A stretch of 64,000 bases of DNA. Origin: an uncultured Flavobacteriales bacterium (lineage in GTDB: Bacteria; Bacteroidota; Bacteroidia; Flavobacteriales_G; Salibacteraceae). The notes below the pieces were generated by a model. The model did no database searches, had not been told where the DNA came from, and saw only the letters and a program-made list of their open reading frames with translations. Positions 36,131-45,598 of the stretch are shown here, piece by piece (the first letter of the stretch is position 1; the number at the start of each line of letters is the position of its first letter). The translations under genes were made by a program, and so were the position numbers. Where the stretch lies: the NCBI GenBank assembly GCA_943788145.1, contig CALSPD010000021.1, forward strand, positions 1 to 64,000, in the 5' to 3' direction.

Positions 36131-36145
36131 CGCCTAAAGCTAAGA

Positions 36146-36688
36146 TTATAGTGCCAACACTTTTATCGCACATTTAACCTCATCACTTAACGTCCAACTG
36201 CTTTCGCCAACTTGATAGTCTAATCGATCGAGGGACAAACTTGTTTTAAAATAGGTTCGACCAGCCGACTCAATGACATCAACTCGAAGCTCCACGGACT
36301 TTGTGATATGCTTAATGGTTAGGTTTCCAACTACTTTCAATTGTCCATTGGTCAATAGAGCAACATAAGTTGATGCAAATTTTATCTGCGGATACTTCTC
36401 GGCATTAAAGTAATCCTCGTCCTTCAAGTGTCCATCTCGCATTTCAATTCCAGTCGATAAAGATTCGACTTCGATGGTCCCGTTAAAGGTTGATTTTGAT
36501 GGGGTAATAGCATCGTAATTAATGTTCAAATTAAACTTCTCAAAAGCGCCATCTACTGTTATACCCGCATTTTTGATTTTGAACGTAACGTATTGTTCAG
36601 CCGCTAACTTGGTTTCATCACCGGAGGTAAATGAAGTCAAGAAAACAAAGGAAAAAACGAGGGAAATGAATTGATTTACCTTCATCAT
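36146..36688 (-). CDS. YceI family (polyisoprenoid-binding) protein
   Basis: An exported lipocalin-like protein of about 180 residues. I start at the ATG at 36688, one base after the stop of the upstream gene, which gives a clean signal peptide (KVNQFISLVFSFVFLTSF). The family pattern is VTFKIKNAGITVDGAFEKF, EVESLSTGIEMRDGHLKDEDYF, YPQIKFAST and GNLTIKHITKSVEL. Solved YceI members hold a polyisoprenoid or quinone in the barrel. Next to a UbiA prenyltransferase this is a natural periplasmic carrier for a prenylated product. Confidence 0.9.
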   Translation of the reverse strand: MMKVNQFISLVFSFVFLTSFTSGDETKLAAEQYVTFKIKNAGITVDGAFEKFNLNINYDAITPSKSTFNGTIEVESLSTGIEMRDGHLKDEDYFNAEKYPQIKFASTYVALLTNGQLKVVGNLTIKHITKSVELRVDVIESAGRTYFKTSLSLDRLDYQVGESSWTLSDEVKCAIKVLAL

Positions 36689-36689
36689 G

Positions 36690-37412
36690 CTATTCTGTTT
36701 TCGATCCGATTTTATAAGAAATCCCAACAAAACCCATCATTGCTTTATGTCTAAACCGATCGTTAGTATTGGTAAGTTCATTCAACGTAGTGTATTCCGA
36801 AAAGGTGAAGTCAGCCCCTGCTCTAACCAAGAATTGATCCTTAATTCGATACGCCAAAACAAATTCGGATTTTAACTGGCCAATATCCTTGTCTCCAACA
36901 AGTAAGACATTCATGGAAGTTGGCCGTGCTGTTTGCCTTGCGGCAAATTGACCATTGTTGTCAGAAGAAATAAATGTGCTTCGATTTGTTGCCCCAAATC
37001 CGAGGCCAATGACATCAATATTAAACCCAACTTGAAACTTAGGAGTAATAAAATAACCCAGGTGAATGTTGGCATTTAACCCCAGAGTTATGGGCGAAGC
37101 AACAAGTAATGTATCGACTAAGGTAGGCTCTAGAGATAACTCAGGTGGAGCACTTGTATAGTTTAAATTTTGACCGAACAAACTTGAAAGCCTCACGCCA
37201 TAGCCTATCCTCAATTTATGTGACTTTAAGAGTCCATGAGTCCTATTAAAACCAAGTGCCGTGGAATAAGCGTTCGCACCAAAAGCTAGGGCAAAATCTA
37301 TATTAGATTCCACTTTCGACACCGTTGGTGTTCCAACCACCTCTTGGGCATGAATACATTGAAAAGACAGAAGTGCACCGCACGCGAGCGAGCAGGTAAA
37401 AGTTTTAAGCAT
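36690..37412 (-). CDS. Exported beta-rich protein, paralogue of 28737-29447 (copy 1)
   Basis: Protein of 240 residues with a signal peptide (LACGALLSFQCIHAQ). It has alternating beta strands with a GYGVRLSSLFGQNLNY segment, LGYFITPKFQVGFNIDVIGL, MNVLLVGDKDIGQLKSEFVL, and an end MMGFVGISYKIGSKTE. It is homologous along its length to the second copy 7 kb away in the same operon. Two divergent copies in one operon suggest two related envelope steps or a heteromer. No catalytic motif is seen. YceI follows after one base. Confidence 0.75.
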   Translation of the reverse strand: MLKTFTCSLACGALLSFQCIHAQEVVGTPTVSKVESNIDFALAFGANAYSTALGFNRTHGLLKSHKLRIGYGVRLSSLFGQNLNYTSAPPELSLEPTLVDTLLVASPITLGLNANIHLGYFITPKFQVGFNIDVIGLGFGATNRSTFISSDNNGQFAARQTARPTSMNVLLVGDKDIGQLKSEFVLAYRIKDQFLVRAGADFTFSEYTTLNELTNTNDRFRHKAMMGFVGISYKIGSKTE

Positions 37413-37422
37413 GATGTTAAGT

Positions 37423-37911
37423 TTAATGTGATCGTAAGGTGGACGGTGCCACTCCGAATTCCTTACTTAAAACAGCATCGAAACTCAATTGTTTTAATCC
37501 AATCTTTATAATCGCCTGATGATGAATGGAATGCTCCAGATTATAAGCTAATTCGCGTTGAAGATTTGTAGCGATTGAAAAGGGAACGTTGACAGAAACA
37601 CCAGCATCGCCTTCTAGTTTCAATGCCTGATCTTGATTCAAATCGTTTAAGTTCAAAATCAATTTATCGATGGTAGCAAGCGCTGTTTCCAATTGGTTCT
37701 CAATTTCTAAGTTCCGCTCTCGATGATCATAATTTAAAGTTCCAGTTTCTAAGCCGTTGAGCAAACATAGATAGAACTCCAAAACATGGCGCACATGCTG
37801 ACCAATCGATGCCCCAGACAAGACATCCAGTTTCATTACAAAATTCTTTTGACCGGATGATTCAAGAACTTGCTTAATTTGCTTGAGGTTTGAAATACAG
37901 GGTTCAATCAT
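37423..37911 (-). CDS. DinB-superfamily protein
   Basis: A four-helix bundle protein of 162 residues. Metal-ligand histidines are suggested by GQHVRHVLEFY near the N terminus and LEHSIHHQAIIKIG near the C terminus, the three-histidine DinB pattern. The superfamily includes bacillithiol- and mycothiol-dependent transferases as well as uncharacterised enzymes. It overlaps the DUF4833 gene by 4 bases and lies 10 bases before the OMP-like gene. Its role in the operon is open; a thiol- or metal-dependent tailoring step is one option. Confidence 0.78.
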   Translation of the reverse strand: MIEPCISNLKQIKQVLESSGQKNFVMKLDVLSGASIGQHVRHVLEFYLCLLNGLETGTLNYDHRERNLEIENQLETALATIDKLILNLNDLNQDQALKLEGDAGVSVNVPFSIATNLQRELAYNLEHSIHHQAIIKIGLKQLSFDAVLSKEFGVAPSTLRSH

Positions 37912-38471
37912 GGATATATTTTTTCGCTTACAACCTCACCAGATACGACTTCTTTAGAAAATATTTCAACGTATTCTACCGTTGGTAGCCAGTCAGTTCC
38001 GCCATTAAAATGCACGAAGATGCGTTCTAATTCAACAAATTTATCGTTGGACAAGGCATATACCTTATAAGACCCAAAGTCGTTTCTTAAGTATAAATCC
38101 TTTTTATCGTATGCTGCAAAATGAAAGGTGCATTTACCTTCCGAAATTGACTTGAATTTAAGTCCGTATGATAGCTCCTTTTGAATCCATGAAATGGGTT
38201 CAACTTCACCCTTTTCTTTATACTTCACCCAAAATGCTTGTATAGGCTCAGTTTCATTGAGCGAGCCATCTTCATCTATATTCAGTTTATATACGATCTG
38301 ATTCGCATCCCTGCTTCGTTCAATATTGAATAATGTTGGGCATGCTGTAAAATCGCCTGAATCGATATCAGACCGAAAAGAAGTCATTGCGAAAAGCATG
38401 ACAAGCGCAACCGCCCAATTGGAACTATTACTAAAGAAAAGATTCAATACTTTAGGTGTAAGTTGTAGCAA
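37908..38471 (-). CDS. DUF4833 domain-containing exported protein
   Basis: First gene of the 13-gene operon. Protein of up to 187 residues with a hydrophobic leader (NWAVALVMLFAMTSF) and then the DUF4833 pattern: FNIERSRDANQIVYKLN, IQAFWVKYKEKGEVEPISWI, YGLKFKSI and a beta-rich end. The start is uncertain: TTG at 38471 opens the frame and an internal ATG precedes the leader's end. DUF4833 has no assigned function. The gene is 84 bases downstream of the adhesin gene's stop and overlaps DinB by 4 bases. Confidence 0.78.
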   Translation of the reverse strand: MLQLTPKVLNLFFSNSSNWAVALVMLFAMTSFRSDIDSGDFTACPTLFNIERSRDANQIVYKLNIDEDGSLNETEPIQAFWVKYKEKGEVEPISWIQKELSYGLKFKSISEGKCTFHFAAYDKKDLYLRNDFGSYKVYALSNDKFVELERIFVHFNGGTDWLPTVEYVEIFSKEVVSGEVVSEKIYP

Positions 38472-38554
38472 ATAAATGTTAAGAAATAGAGACTGTCGAA
38501 ATTAGATACAGTTCCTTACAATGCCAACAAATTAAATATCGATTATCAAAGATT

Positions 38555-41500
38555 TTAGCGAAGAACTTGAACGGTTCCCGTTTTCTCGAAATGAACAGCA
38601 CTGCCATTCACTTCCAGCTGCGCATCATAGAATACCTCGAATACATAAACTCCAATTTTTACTGGTAGGTTCGTCCTCTTCCCGTTCCATCCGTAATACG
38701 GATCGTCTGTTTCAAAAATCAATTCGCCCCATCGATCGAAGAGTCGCATTTGATAATTAGAAATGTCGCAATCAAATTGTGGTAAGAAAATGTCGTTAAG
38801 GCCATCATCATCCGGTGAAAATGCCAACGGTACATACATAAAGCATTCGCAGTCTCGAATAGTTACTGTGACCGAATCTCTTATTGTTCCACAATAGTTG
38901 CTTCCAACCACCCAAATGTATGCCGAATCGTTGACCACATGTTTGAACTTTTCTTCTTCACCATTCCAGATAAACGTTGAATTGCTGTCATCCAAATTAA
39001 AAACCACAGAATCTCCAATACAAATGGTCGTATCGTTGCCTAAGTTGAGTTTTGGATACGCCTCCATGTGAAAATTAATGGTGTCTCTTGAAACACAGCC
39101 TGCGCGCTCCACTCGCACGGAATAACCACCCGGTCGCCAAACTGTATAGGTTGAACTTTTTGATTTATCCTGCCATTGATACGTTGCGACACCATCAACC
39201 GCGGCATCCAGAATGATTTCATCGCCTTCGCAAAAAACGGAATCATGACCGAGGTTTATTTCGGGTAAAGGAAGTTGGATAAATTGTACGGAATCAGACC
39301 CCGAACATCCATCCATCCAAACGGTGACTTTATACATTCCTGCCGCATCCACTAAAATGGCCGAATCGGTCGAACCGGTATTCCAGATATAAGCGTCAAA
39401 AGACTTTCTGTAGGCATTGAACGTATGCGATTGTTTCTCACAAACTGTCACGTCATTCAACAACTCGGGCACCGGATTCGGTTTGAATTCAATGAAAATA
39501 TGATCCTCTGCAAAGCATCCATCCATATATACCGAAACGCTATATGTCCCTGTCTTTTTTACCTTTTTTGAAGATGACGTTGATCCGTTATTCCAGACAT
39601 AAAGTGCGTTTGGATTCACCGCTTTTAATATGACAGAATCCCCTTCACAAGCATCTCGATCAGGACCAAAATCAACAATAGGCAATGGTCTAAATTCAAC
39701 ATCTACTGTATCTCCAAAAGGACATCCTTGTTTAGTCACATGCGCCCAATAAGTACCACCAGTGTTCACAAGAATACTCTGTTGATTCGAACCATTACTC
39801 CACTGAAAGTTGGCTAAACCTGTTGGCCATATACTCAGGGTAACCGATTGATCTTCACATATGCTGACATCACCCCCAATAATATCGGCAGGGGGTTCGA
39901 CATAGTTGACTTGTATCGAATCCCTTACGGCACATACATCCACAGTAACTTCAACCCAATAAAGGCCACCAATCGATCCATTAAATGTGGGAAGCGTTGA
40001 TCCATTTTGCCATAAATACCCAATAGCCTGATTCGTGGTCGCGTTCAAGGTAAACACATCATTTGGACACAACAATTGATTTGGCCCCAAATAGGAACTT
40101 GGAATAACTGCGGTATCGATATCAATATCATCAAAACTCCAACAACCATTTAGATTGACAGACACAGAATAGTTTCCTTCGTCCGAAACGGAAATGATTG
40201 GAGTGGTCGCGCCTGTGCTCCATAAGTATTGCGCTCCGGCATTTATAGCATTTAAAGGAATAGCATCGTAAGGGCAAATTGTGGTATCAGCCCCGAGCTC
40301 AACAACAGGATAAGATTGATATGCTATTGAAATCGCGTCTGAATAACTGCAGTTCGACTTAGTCACCGTCACAGCATAAAACCCAGCTTGAACCACGTTA
40401 AAGTTCGGATTCGTTGAACCATCCTGCCACAAATAGGTTGCTCCAGATTGGAAAGCATTGAGTGTTAAGATTTGATTGTCGCATAGCTGCGTGTCTGGAC
40501 CTAGATTTACAGGCGCTAATGTGACCGTATCAATAAAAATCGTATCCGTCCCAACACAGCCGCTGTTGTCTACCTCCACCCAATACTCATTTTCGGAATA
40601 AACTATAATGCTTGAAGTGGTCAAACCATTACTCCATAAATAAGTAGCACCATTTACCTGCGCATCAAGGAGAATTGAATCATACGGACAAATGGTTTGA
40701 TCCGGCCCCAAGTTGACAATTGGTGTATTTCCATATGTAACCGAAATAGTATCGCTCACTATACATGGCCCTATACTGACATTAACCCAGAAAGTACCAG
40801 GATTTACAACATTAAAAACTACTTAGCGTATTACCATTTTGCCACAAATAAGAGGCCCCCAATTGCTGCGCATTAAGGTTGAGAATAGCGTTGTCACACA
40901 ATAGGGTGTCGGGGGCCGAGGTTTACTTCGTTGATTGCGACCGTGTCGACCACAATCGTATCGGAAGAAATACAATTATTCACATCGACCTCCACCCAAT
41001 ACGTTCCACCTCCATTGATAGTCAAAACGGAATCAATGGTATTATTACTCCATAAATAACTGGCTCCAACTGTTGCGACATTCAAATTCAAACTATCATA
41101 AGGGCAAAGGGTTGTATCAGCACCTAAATTCACAACTGGATAAGGTATCACATCCACAACTATCGTATCGGAAACAGAACAGGTGCCCACCGTGACCGTT
41201 ACCATGTAAGTATCTGGTTGAGTGACGTTATATGTAGGTCCAGTCGATCCATCCTGCCATAGGTAACTCGCTCCAGGAATACTGGCATCGAGAACGAGTG
41301 TATCGCGCAGCGCAAAACGAAGTGTCGTTTCCTAATCCGACTTCGAATTGATCATAAAGTTGATTGTAGCCTATGCTTGTTGTATCAAGAAATCCTCCGT
41401 TTTTATCAATATGTTTCAATTCCCGTCTCGACTATATTTCCATAAAAATTACTACTGCTGATGTGCAGGGTGGGCACTAGATGTGGCGGTCAACACATCG

Positions 41501-42521
41501 CCTTTGGTCAAAAAGACTGCACCACCTTCAGATTTATAGAAAAAAATTTCCGGCTGCTAAGGCGGAATTGTTGATGAAAGTGCATGAATCAATGTGGTAA
41601 CCATGTCCAGGATTTGAACTCGTGAGATCATAGAAACATATTGCTCCTCCCGCATTACGGTCATGTTGTAAGTCGCCATTATCAGCCGAACCGCTGTAAA
41701 CATAGTTATCGCAAAAGCTTGAATTTACTACAGCAGCTGTATCTAAATCCCGCAACAAAACGGCTCCACCATGGCCACCGTTATAAAAGTGATTGGCATA
41801 ATTCCCTGTGAAGTCGCAGTTTTTAATAAAAGCTTCTGCATAGTCTGAAGGTCCCGTAGAATTTGCATTTCGCCTACCGTATATAAAAATAGCTCCTCCA
41901 CTGCCCGATCTACCGTTGGCATAACTCCCTGGAATATCATAACTACGGTTGTATCTGAAAATGCAATCCTCGATATTGACATACATTTCGGAAGCCGAGT
42001 CGCAATCTAGTCGCATACCACCCCCATAGGCATAAGTAACATTACCACAAGTCTCTTTAATATGGCAGTTTTGGACAATTAAATCCTTAAAATAAAACCG
42101 AAGGGTATCGTCAATTCCATCATTGGCATAGCCCGTCTGACAGCCCGTTCCAGCATAATAATAGAGAAACCCACGCCTAGTTGTGTCTCCGTCAATGCGC
42201 GTTCCAAGTCCCATTGGCGTTCCAATAAAACTCAAACTCTTGCCTTCGGGTATTTTAACCACTGGTATATACTGATTCACGCTCGAGGCGAGTTGATACA
42301 GTCCGGTATCAATTTTAATTGTGTCTCCATCTAAAGCTATCGTATCGACAGCATATTGAATGGTCAAGCAGGGCGAGCCAGGCGACCCACATGTATTAAC
42401 ATTGACGCCTGAAGCATCACTTACATGGACTACGCTTTGAGGCTAGTAATTGCTGGCCTGAAAGCACAGAATATAAAGCCAAAAGAATAAAATACTTGTA
42501 TGGGTTTAGGATAGATTTCAC
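38555..42521 (-). pseudogene. Giant secreted repeat adhesin with gliding-motility C-terminal domain, multiply frameshifted
   Basis: Read across its frame breaks this is one protein of about 1,320 residues. A GTG at 42521 starts a signal peptide (YKYFILLALYSVLSGQQ). A right-handed beta-helix-like region follows (GGGMRLDCDS, SGSGGAIFIYGRR). Next come about 12 Ig-like repeats of ~70 residues, each with NLGPDTTIC ... ATYLWSNGST ... GTYWVEV ... GC ... DTI. It ends in the gliding-motility/type IX domain (AFSPDDDGLNDIF, MRLFDRWGELIFE). At least seven shifts lie upstream of 40759: near 42436, A7 at 41540-41546, near 41445, near 41400, near 41310, G5 at 40911-40915 and A5 at 40814-40818. The last ~734 residues are intact. 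Errors in a difficult repeat are likelier than true decay, but I cannot exclude it. Confidence 0.85.
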
Positions 42522-42690
42522 GCTGATTTACAGATAGTAAATATAAACAGTATGGCCATTACTGAACTACCTATGAAAACGTTGTCGAAGACCAATCGGT
42601 TGCTATGAATATTCAAATTTTCTAAAATGTTGAGTAATGTGAAAATTTACTTGTATATATGTACCTACATTTAATGTACTCGTTTATATT

Positions 42691-43570
42691 ATGCAGAAGA
42701 CTATTTCCAGTGTCGTTCCGTCCCCCAAAAAGTTAACATGGGCGGCATCATCCTAGATCAACCCCTACCCTCCAGAGGGCATGACATGGTCGACCCCTTT
42801 CTTGCTAAGTTCACCACTGGGATGATACTCTACCTGGAGGCCAACTGCAAAGTCAAGCTGGTGTTGGTCCCCATCCACATCGTGGATTTACGCCCGTTAC
42901 TTTCATATATGAAGGAGGCGTTCATCACAGAGATTCAACCGGTGTAGAAAGTATTATTCAAGCTGGTGGCACGCAATGGATGAATAGCGGTCGCGGAATT
43001 GTGCATAGTGAGCGGCCCACTAAAGAGCTCGCTAACCATGGGGGAAAATTCGAAATCATTCAATTTTGGGGTGAAATACTCCAGCTGATAGTAAGTTCAA
43101 TGAACCCAGTTATCAACCCTTAACTAAATCCGACACTCCCATCGTGAATTCGGAGGATGGCCTATTTAAAATCGGGGTTGTTTCTGGAGAAGTTTTAAGG
43201 GTAAAGGGAGTTTTACACGGCCATTCGGCACTCACTATTCTAAGACTTGATTCGCAAAAAAGAAGGAAAGATCAAGTTTCAAATACCTGCAACCTACAAT
43301 TGTCTGATTTACTTACTCAATGGAAGCTTAATTGTGAATGGAACAGAGGTTAATGAAAAACAAATGGTCATTTTCGAAAATGACGGTGATGAAATGGAGC
43401 TGTATGCTCGGTCCGACACGAGAGCCATTCTCTTATCAGGGCAGCCTTTGAATGAGCCTGTAGTTTCATACGGCCCCTTTGTTATGAATACAGATAAGGA
43501 GGTCATGGATGCAATTAAAGATTATCAATCGGGCAAATTGGGAACATTAATCGAAAATTTTGATTCATGA
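42691..43570 (+). pseudogene. Pirin family protein, multiply frameshifted as assembled
   Basis: Stitched across frames, this is a bicupin pirin of about 290 residues. It starts with MQKTISSVVPSPKK and goes on through GGIILDQPLPSRG, VDPFL, HHWDDTLPGG, GPHPHRGFTPVTFIYEGG, VHHRDSTG, GTQWMNSGRGIVHSERP and SYQPLTKSDTP. The metal-binding HPHRG and HSE histidines are intact. Frame breaks are seen near 42730, near 42815 (a C missing), in the G4 run near 43068, in an A run near 43074, and in the A6 run at 43256-43261. The ~110 residues after that are in one frame. Pirins are iron-binding and some act as quercetinases. The stop overlaps the next ATG. Confidence 0.85.
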
Positions 43571-44143
43571 ATCGCAGGAAGTTTATCGCAAATGCTTCTA
43601 TTATAACGGGCGGTGCTTTTCTCCTACCTAGTTTGTTGGGTTTTGATGAAACTCAGTCAAGACCGGAGATTAAATCCGTCCGATTTTGCTCCATCTCATA
43701 TTCGACACGGTATGTATCATCCCAGAATTGTTCATACAAACGGATTACCTAAATCTGTTACAATGTATGAAGGGCAGCGATTTTTAAAGAATGGCTATGG
43801 CATTGGACCAGATGATTTAGAAATGGCAATGATAAGGGTTGGAGATTATGATTTGCTTATTTCTTCATCACAAAGTGAGAATGTAATTGATGGAGGAAAT
43901 GATAGGTTTTTGATAGAAAAGCTACGCTCCGAATCATTTAAATCTTCAACTAGCTTTCAATTGCAACTCGTTGATTTTAAAGCAAATTCGCTATTTATTG
44001 AGAATGGATTATTGATTCAACTACGCGGAAAATCTGAGATTGAATCAGCTTCCATGATCAAATGGGATTTTTGCTATTTGAATCAACATAATCTCACATT
44101 ATGCCAAGATCTTGGAAGTGAGCTACTGCTGATTGAGTTCTGA
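43567..44143 (+). CDS. Tat-signal exported protein of unknown function, frameshifted
   Basis: The first frame gives a twin-arginine-like signal, NRRKFIANASIITGGAFLLP, and then breaks. The second frame continues from about 43675 with DFAPSHIRHGMYHPRIVHTN and runs to 44143. The joined protein is about 190 residues. A single inserted base near 43678 explains the break. The second part (MYEGQRFLKNGYGIGPDDLE, MIRVGDYDLLIS) matches no family I recognise. Its ATG overlaps the pirin stop (ATGA), so the two are coupled; a folded, metal-bearing exported protein would fit the Tat route. Confidence 0.6.
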
Positions 44144-44148
44144 ATCTA

Positions 44149-44529
44149 TCAGCCGCGAAATGCGTATTTGATTAGCTCATCAAGCTCGATGTGATCGAGC
44201 ATGCTCTCATGGGTAGCTTCTAATACTACTTTTGGAGCAACGTTCGCCTTCCACGCCTCTACCCATCTGAGCGCACACAAACACCATCTATCGCCTGCAA
44301 CTAATCCGCTAAAATTAAATTCTGGTCGAGGTGTAATCAAATCGTTTCCACGTTGAAACGAGAATTCTAAAAATGCTTCTGTAGTTACTACGCAAACAGT
44401 ATGCTCGCCCAAATCTTGCTCATTCGTGTTACAACACCCATCTCTAAAAAACCCAGTTAAAGGATCATTACTGCATGAAATTAGCGGCTCTCCAAAAACA
44501 TTTAGGCCATGCATTTGCTTAAAGCTCAA
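44149..44529 (-). CDS. DUF2237 family protein
   Basis: A 126-residue protein with a very clear DUF2237 pattern: GLNVFGEPLISCSNDPLTGF, RDGCCNTNEQDLGEHTVC, FLEFSFQRGNDLITPRPEF, GDRWCLCALRWVEAW and VLEATHES. Seven or eight conserved cysteines could bind a metal or form a redox centre. The function is unknown. It overlaps the end of speB by 11 bases and so closes the polyamine operon; the start could also be the internal ATG at about 44514. It ends 6 bases from the convergent Tat-signal gene. Confidence 0.9.
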   Translation of the reverse strand: MSFKQMHGLNVFGEPLISCSNDPLTGFFRDGCCNTNEQDLGEHTVCVVTTEAFLEFSFQRGNDLITPRPEFNFSGLVAGDRWCLCALRWVEAWKANVAPKVVLEATHESMLDHIELDELIKYAFRG

Positions 44530-45376
44530 ATTTATAACTAAGCATTTTGTAGTAAAGCTTAGCCATTAAGAAATCAGAAGATGATTCCTGATCATTTGGA
44601 CATAATTCCATGATATCAAATCCGACTAAGTTTTTCTCCACACAAATTCGCTTGATCAAATTCAATACTTGATAAAAGCCAAGACCTCCAGGCTCAGGTG
44701 TTCCCGTAGAGGGTAAAATGGAAGGATCAAATCCATCCAAATCGATGGTGATAAACACATTGTTTGTACATAAATCGAGCACCTTTTGCATCCAAATTTC
44801 GTCAGGCGTGGCGGCAATATCATGAGCAAAAAAGGTTTTACTCACGTTCATATGCTCCATCTCAGAACTATCCATGCTTCGAATTCCGACTTGAATGAGG
44901 TTGGTTGTTTTACTTGCTTCAAAAACAGCACAAGCATGGTTACATTCTGTTCCCTGATAACTTGGCCTTAAGTCAGCGTGTGCGTCAATCTGAAGCACGG
45001 TAAGGTCTTCAAATTTTTCTTTAAATGCTCTGACACAACCGATTGTAATGCTGTGCTCACCGCCAATGACTGTCACAAACTTGTCCTTGTCTAACCATGA
45101 TTTCACTCTTTCATGGACAGAAGCCACCATATGCTCTGGTCCATAAAAACCTGTCATATGATTATCCTGAAATACCCCTTGCTTATAAACTTCGGAATTG
45201 GTCTCAATGTCATAAAGTTCCATGTTCTTAGATGCTTCGAAAAATGCATCTGGACCTTTATCAGCGCCCTTTATCCAAGTGCTCGTCCCGTCATATGGCA
45301 CAGGAACAATTACAATTTTAGCATCTTGCTCATTAGCAAATTCAGGGTCTATTCCTGCGTATGTGACTTCCTTCAT
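44519..45376 (-). CDS. speB: Agmatinase (ureohydrolase family)
   Basis: A manganese ureohydrolase that turns agmatine into putrescine and urea. Metal-binding motifs are GGEHSITIGC, QIDAHADLRPSYQG, and ITIDLDGFDPSILPSTGTPEPGG split over the C-terminal half. I start at the ATG at 45376 (MKEVTYAGI), 4 bases after the small ORF, which matches how flavobacterial homologues begin; an in-frame ATG at 45388 would add four residues. It lies downstream of speA, so the two steps from arginine to putrescine are encoded together. Confidence 0.93.
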   Translation of the reverse strand: MKEVTYAGIDPEFANEQDAKIVIVPVPYDGTSTWIKGADKGPDAFFEASKNMELYDIETNSEVYKQGVFQDNHMTGFYGPEHMVASVHERVKSWLDKDKFVTVIGGEHSITIGCVRAFKEKFEDLTVLQIDAHADLRPSYQGTECNHACAVFEASKTTNLIQVGIRSMDSSEMEHMNVSKTFFAHDIAATPDEIWMQKVLDLCTNNVFITIDLDGFDPSILPSTGTPEPGGLGFYQVLNLIKRICVEKNLVGFDIMELCPNDQESSSDFLMAKLYYKMLSYKFEL

Positions 45377-45380
45377 AGTA

Positions 45381-45515
45381 TTAATCATCTAAATCATCAT
45401 CTTCAACAAACCTTTTTCTATCCTTTTTTGATTCTTTGATAGGTTGAACTTTTTTGATTTTTTTCTCTCGGTCGAAATCCGATTTTTTTTTGTCGTGGGA
45501 CTTATCCTTATCCAT
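45381..45515 (-). CDS. 44-residue highly charged small protein between speA and speB
   Basis: The ATG at 45515 opens a 44-codon frame ending in TAA at 45381. It begins MDKDKSHDKKKSDFDREKK and ends RFVEDDDLDD. About two thirds of the residues are charged, with a basic middle and an acidic tail, so it is probably disordered. It lies 83 bases after speA and 4 bases before the preferred speB start. The spacing, the shared direction and the tight fit argue for a real gene, but I know no family. It could be a regulator, a leader, or an RNA- or polyamine-related peptide. Confidence 0.5.
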   Translation of the reverse strand: MDKDKSHDKKKSDFDREKKIKKVQPIKESKKDRKRFVEDDDLDD

Positions 45516-45598
45516 TGTAAGATTGTTTTGAATCAAACAGAGAATTAAAATTCATCTTGATTGGGTTGATATTGCTATTTGTTGTGCTTTAAAAATAA

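Noticed and set aside
28344-38471. Flexirubin or dialkylresorcinol (DarA/DarB) pigment cluster
   Set aside because: Those clusters use other ketosynthases (DarB-type FabH and DarA cyclase) and many acyl-carrier genes; here a single type III PKS with a Cys-His-Asn triad is seen and no acyl carrier protein.
38555-42521. CRISPR array or tandem DNA repeat
   Set aside because: The repetition is at protein level (~210 bases per unit, strongly diverged in sequence), with no short identical repeats separated by unique spacers.
42691-43570. True decayed pirin gene
   Set aside because: The coding content is nearly complete, metal histidines are intact and breaks lie mainly in homopolymers; consensus error is simpler, though not proven.
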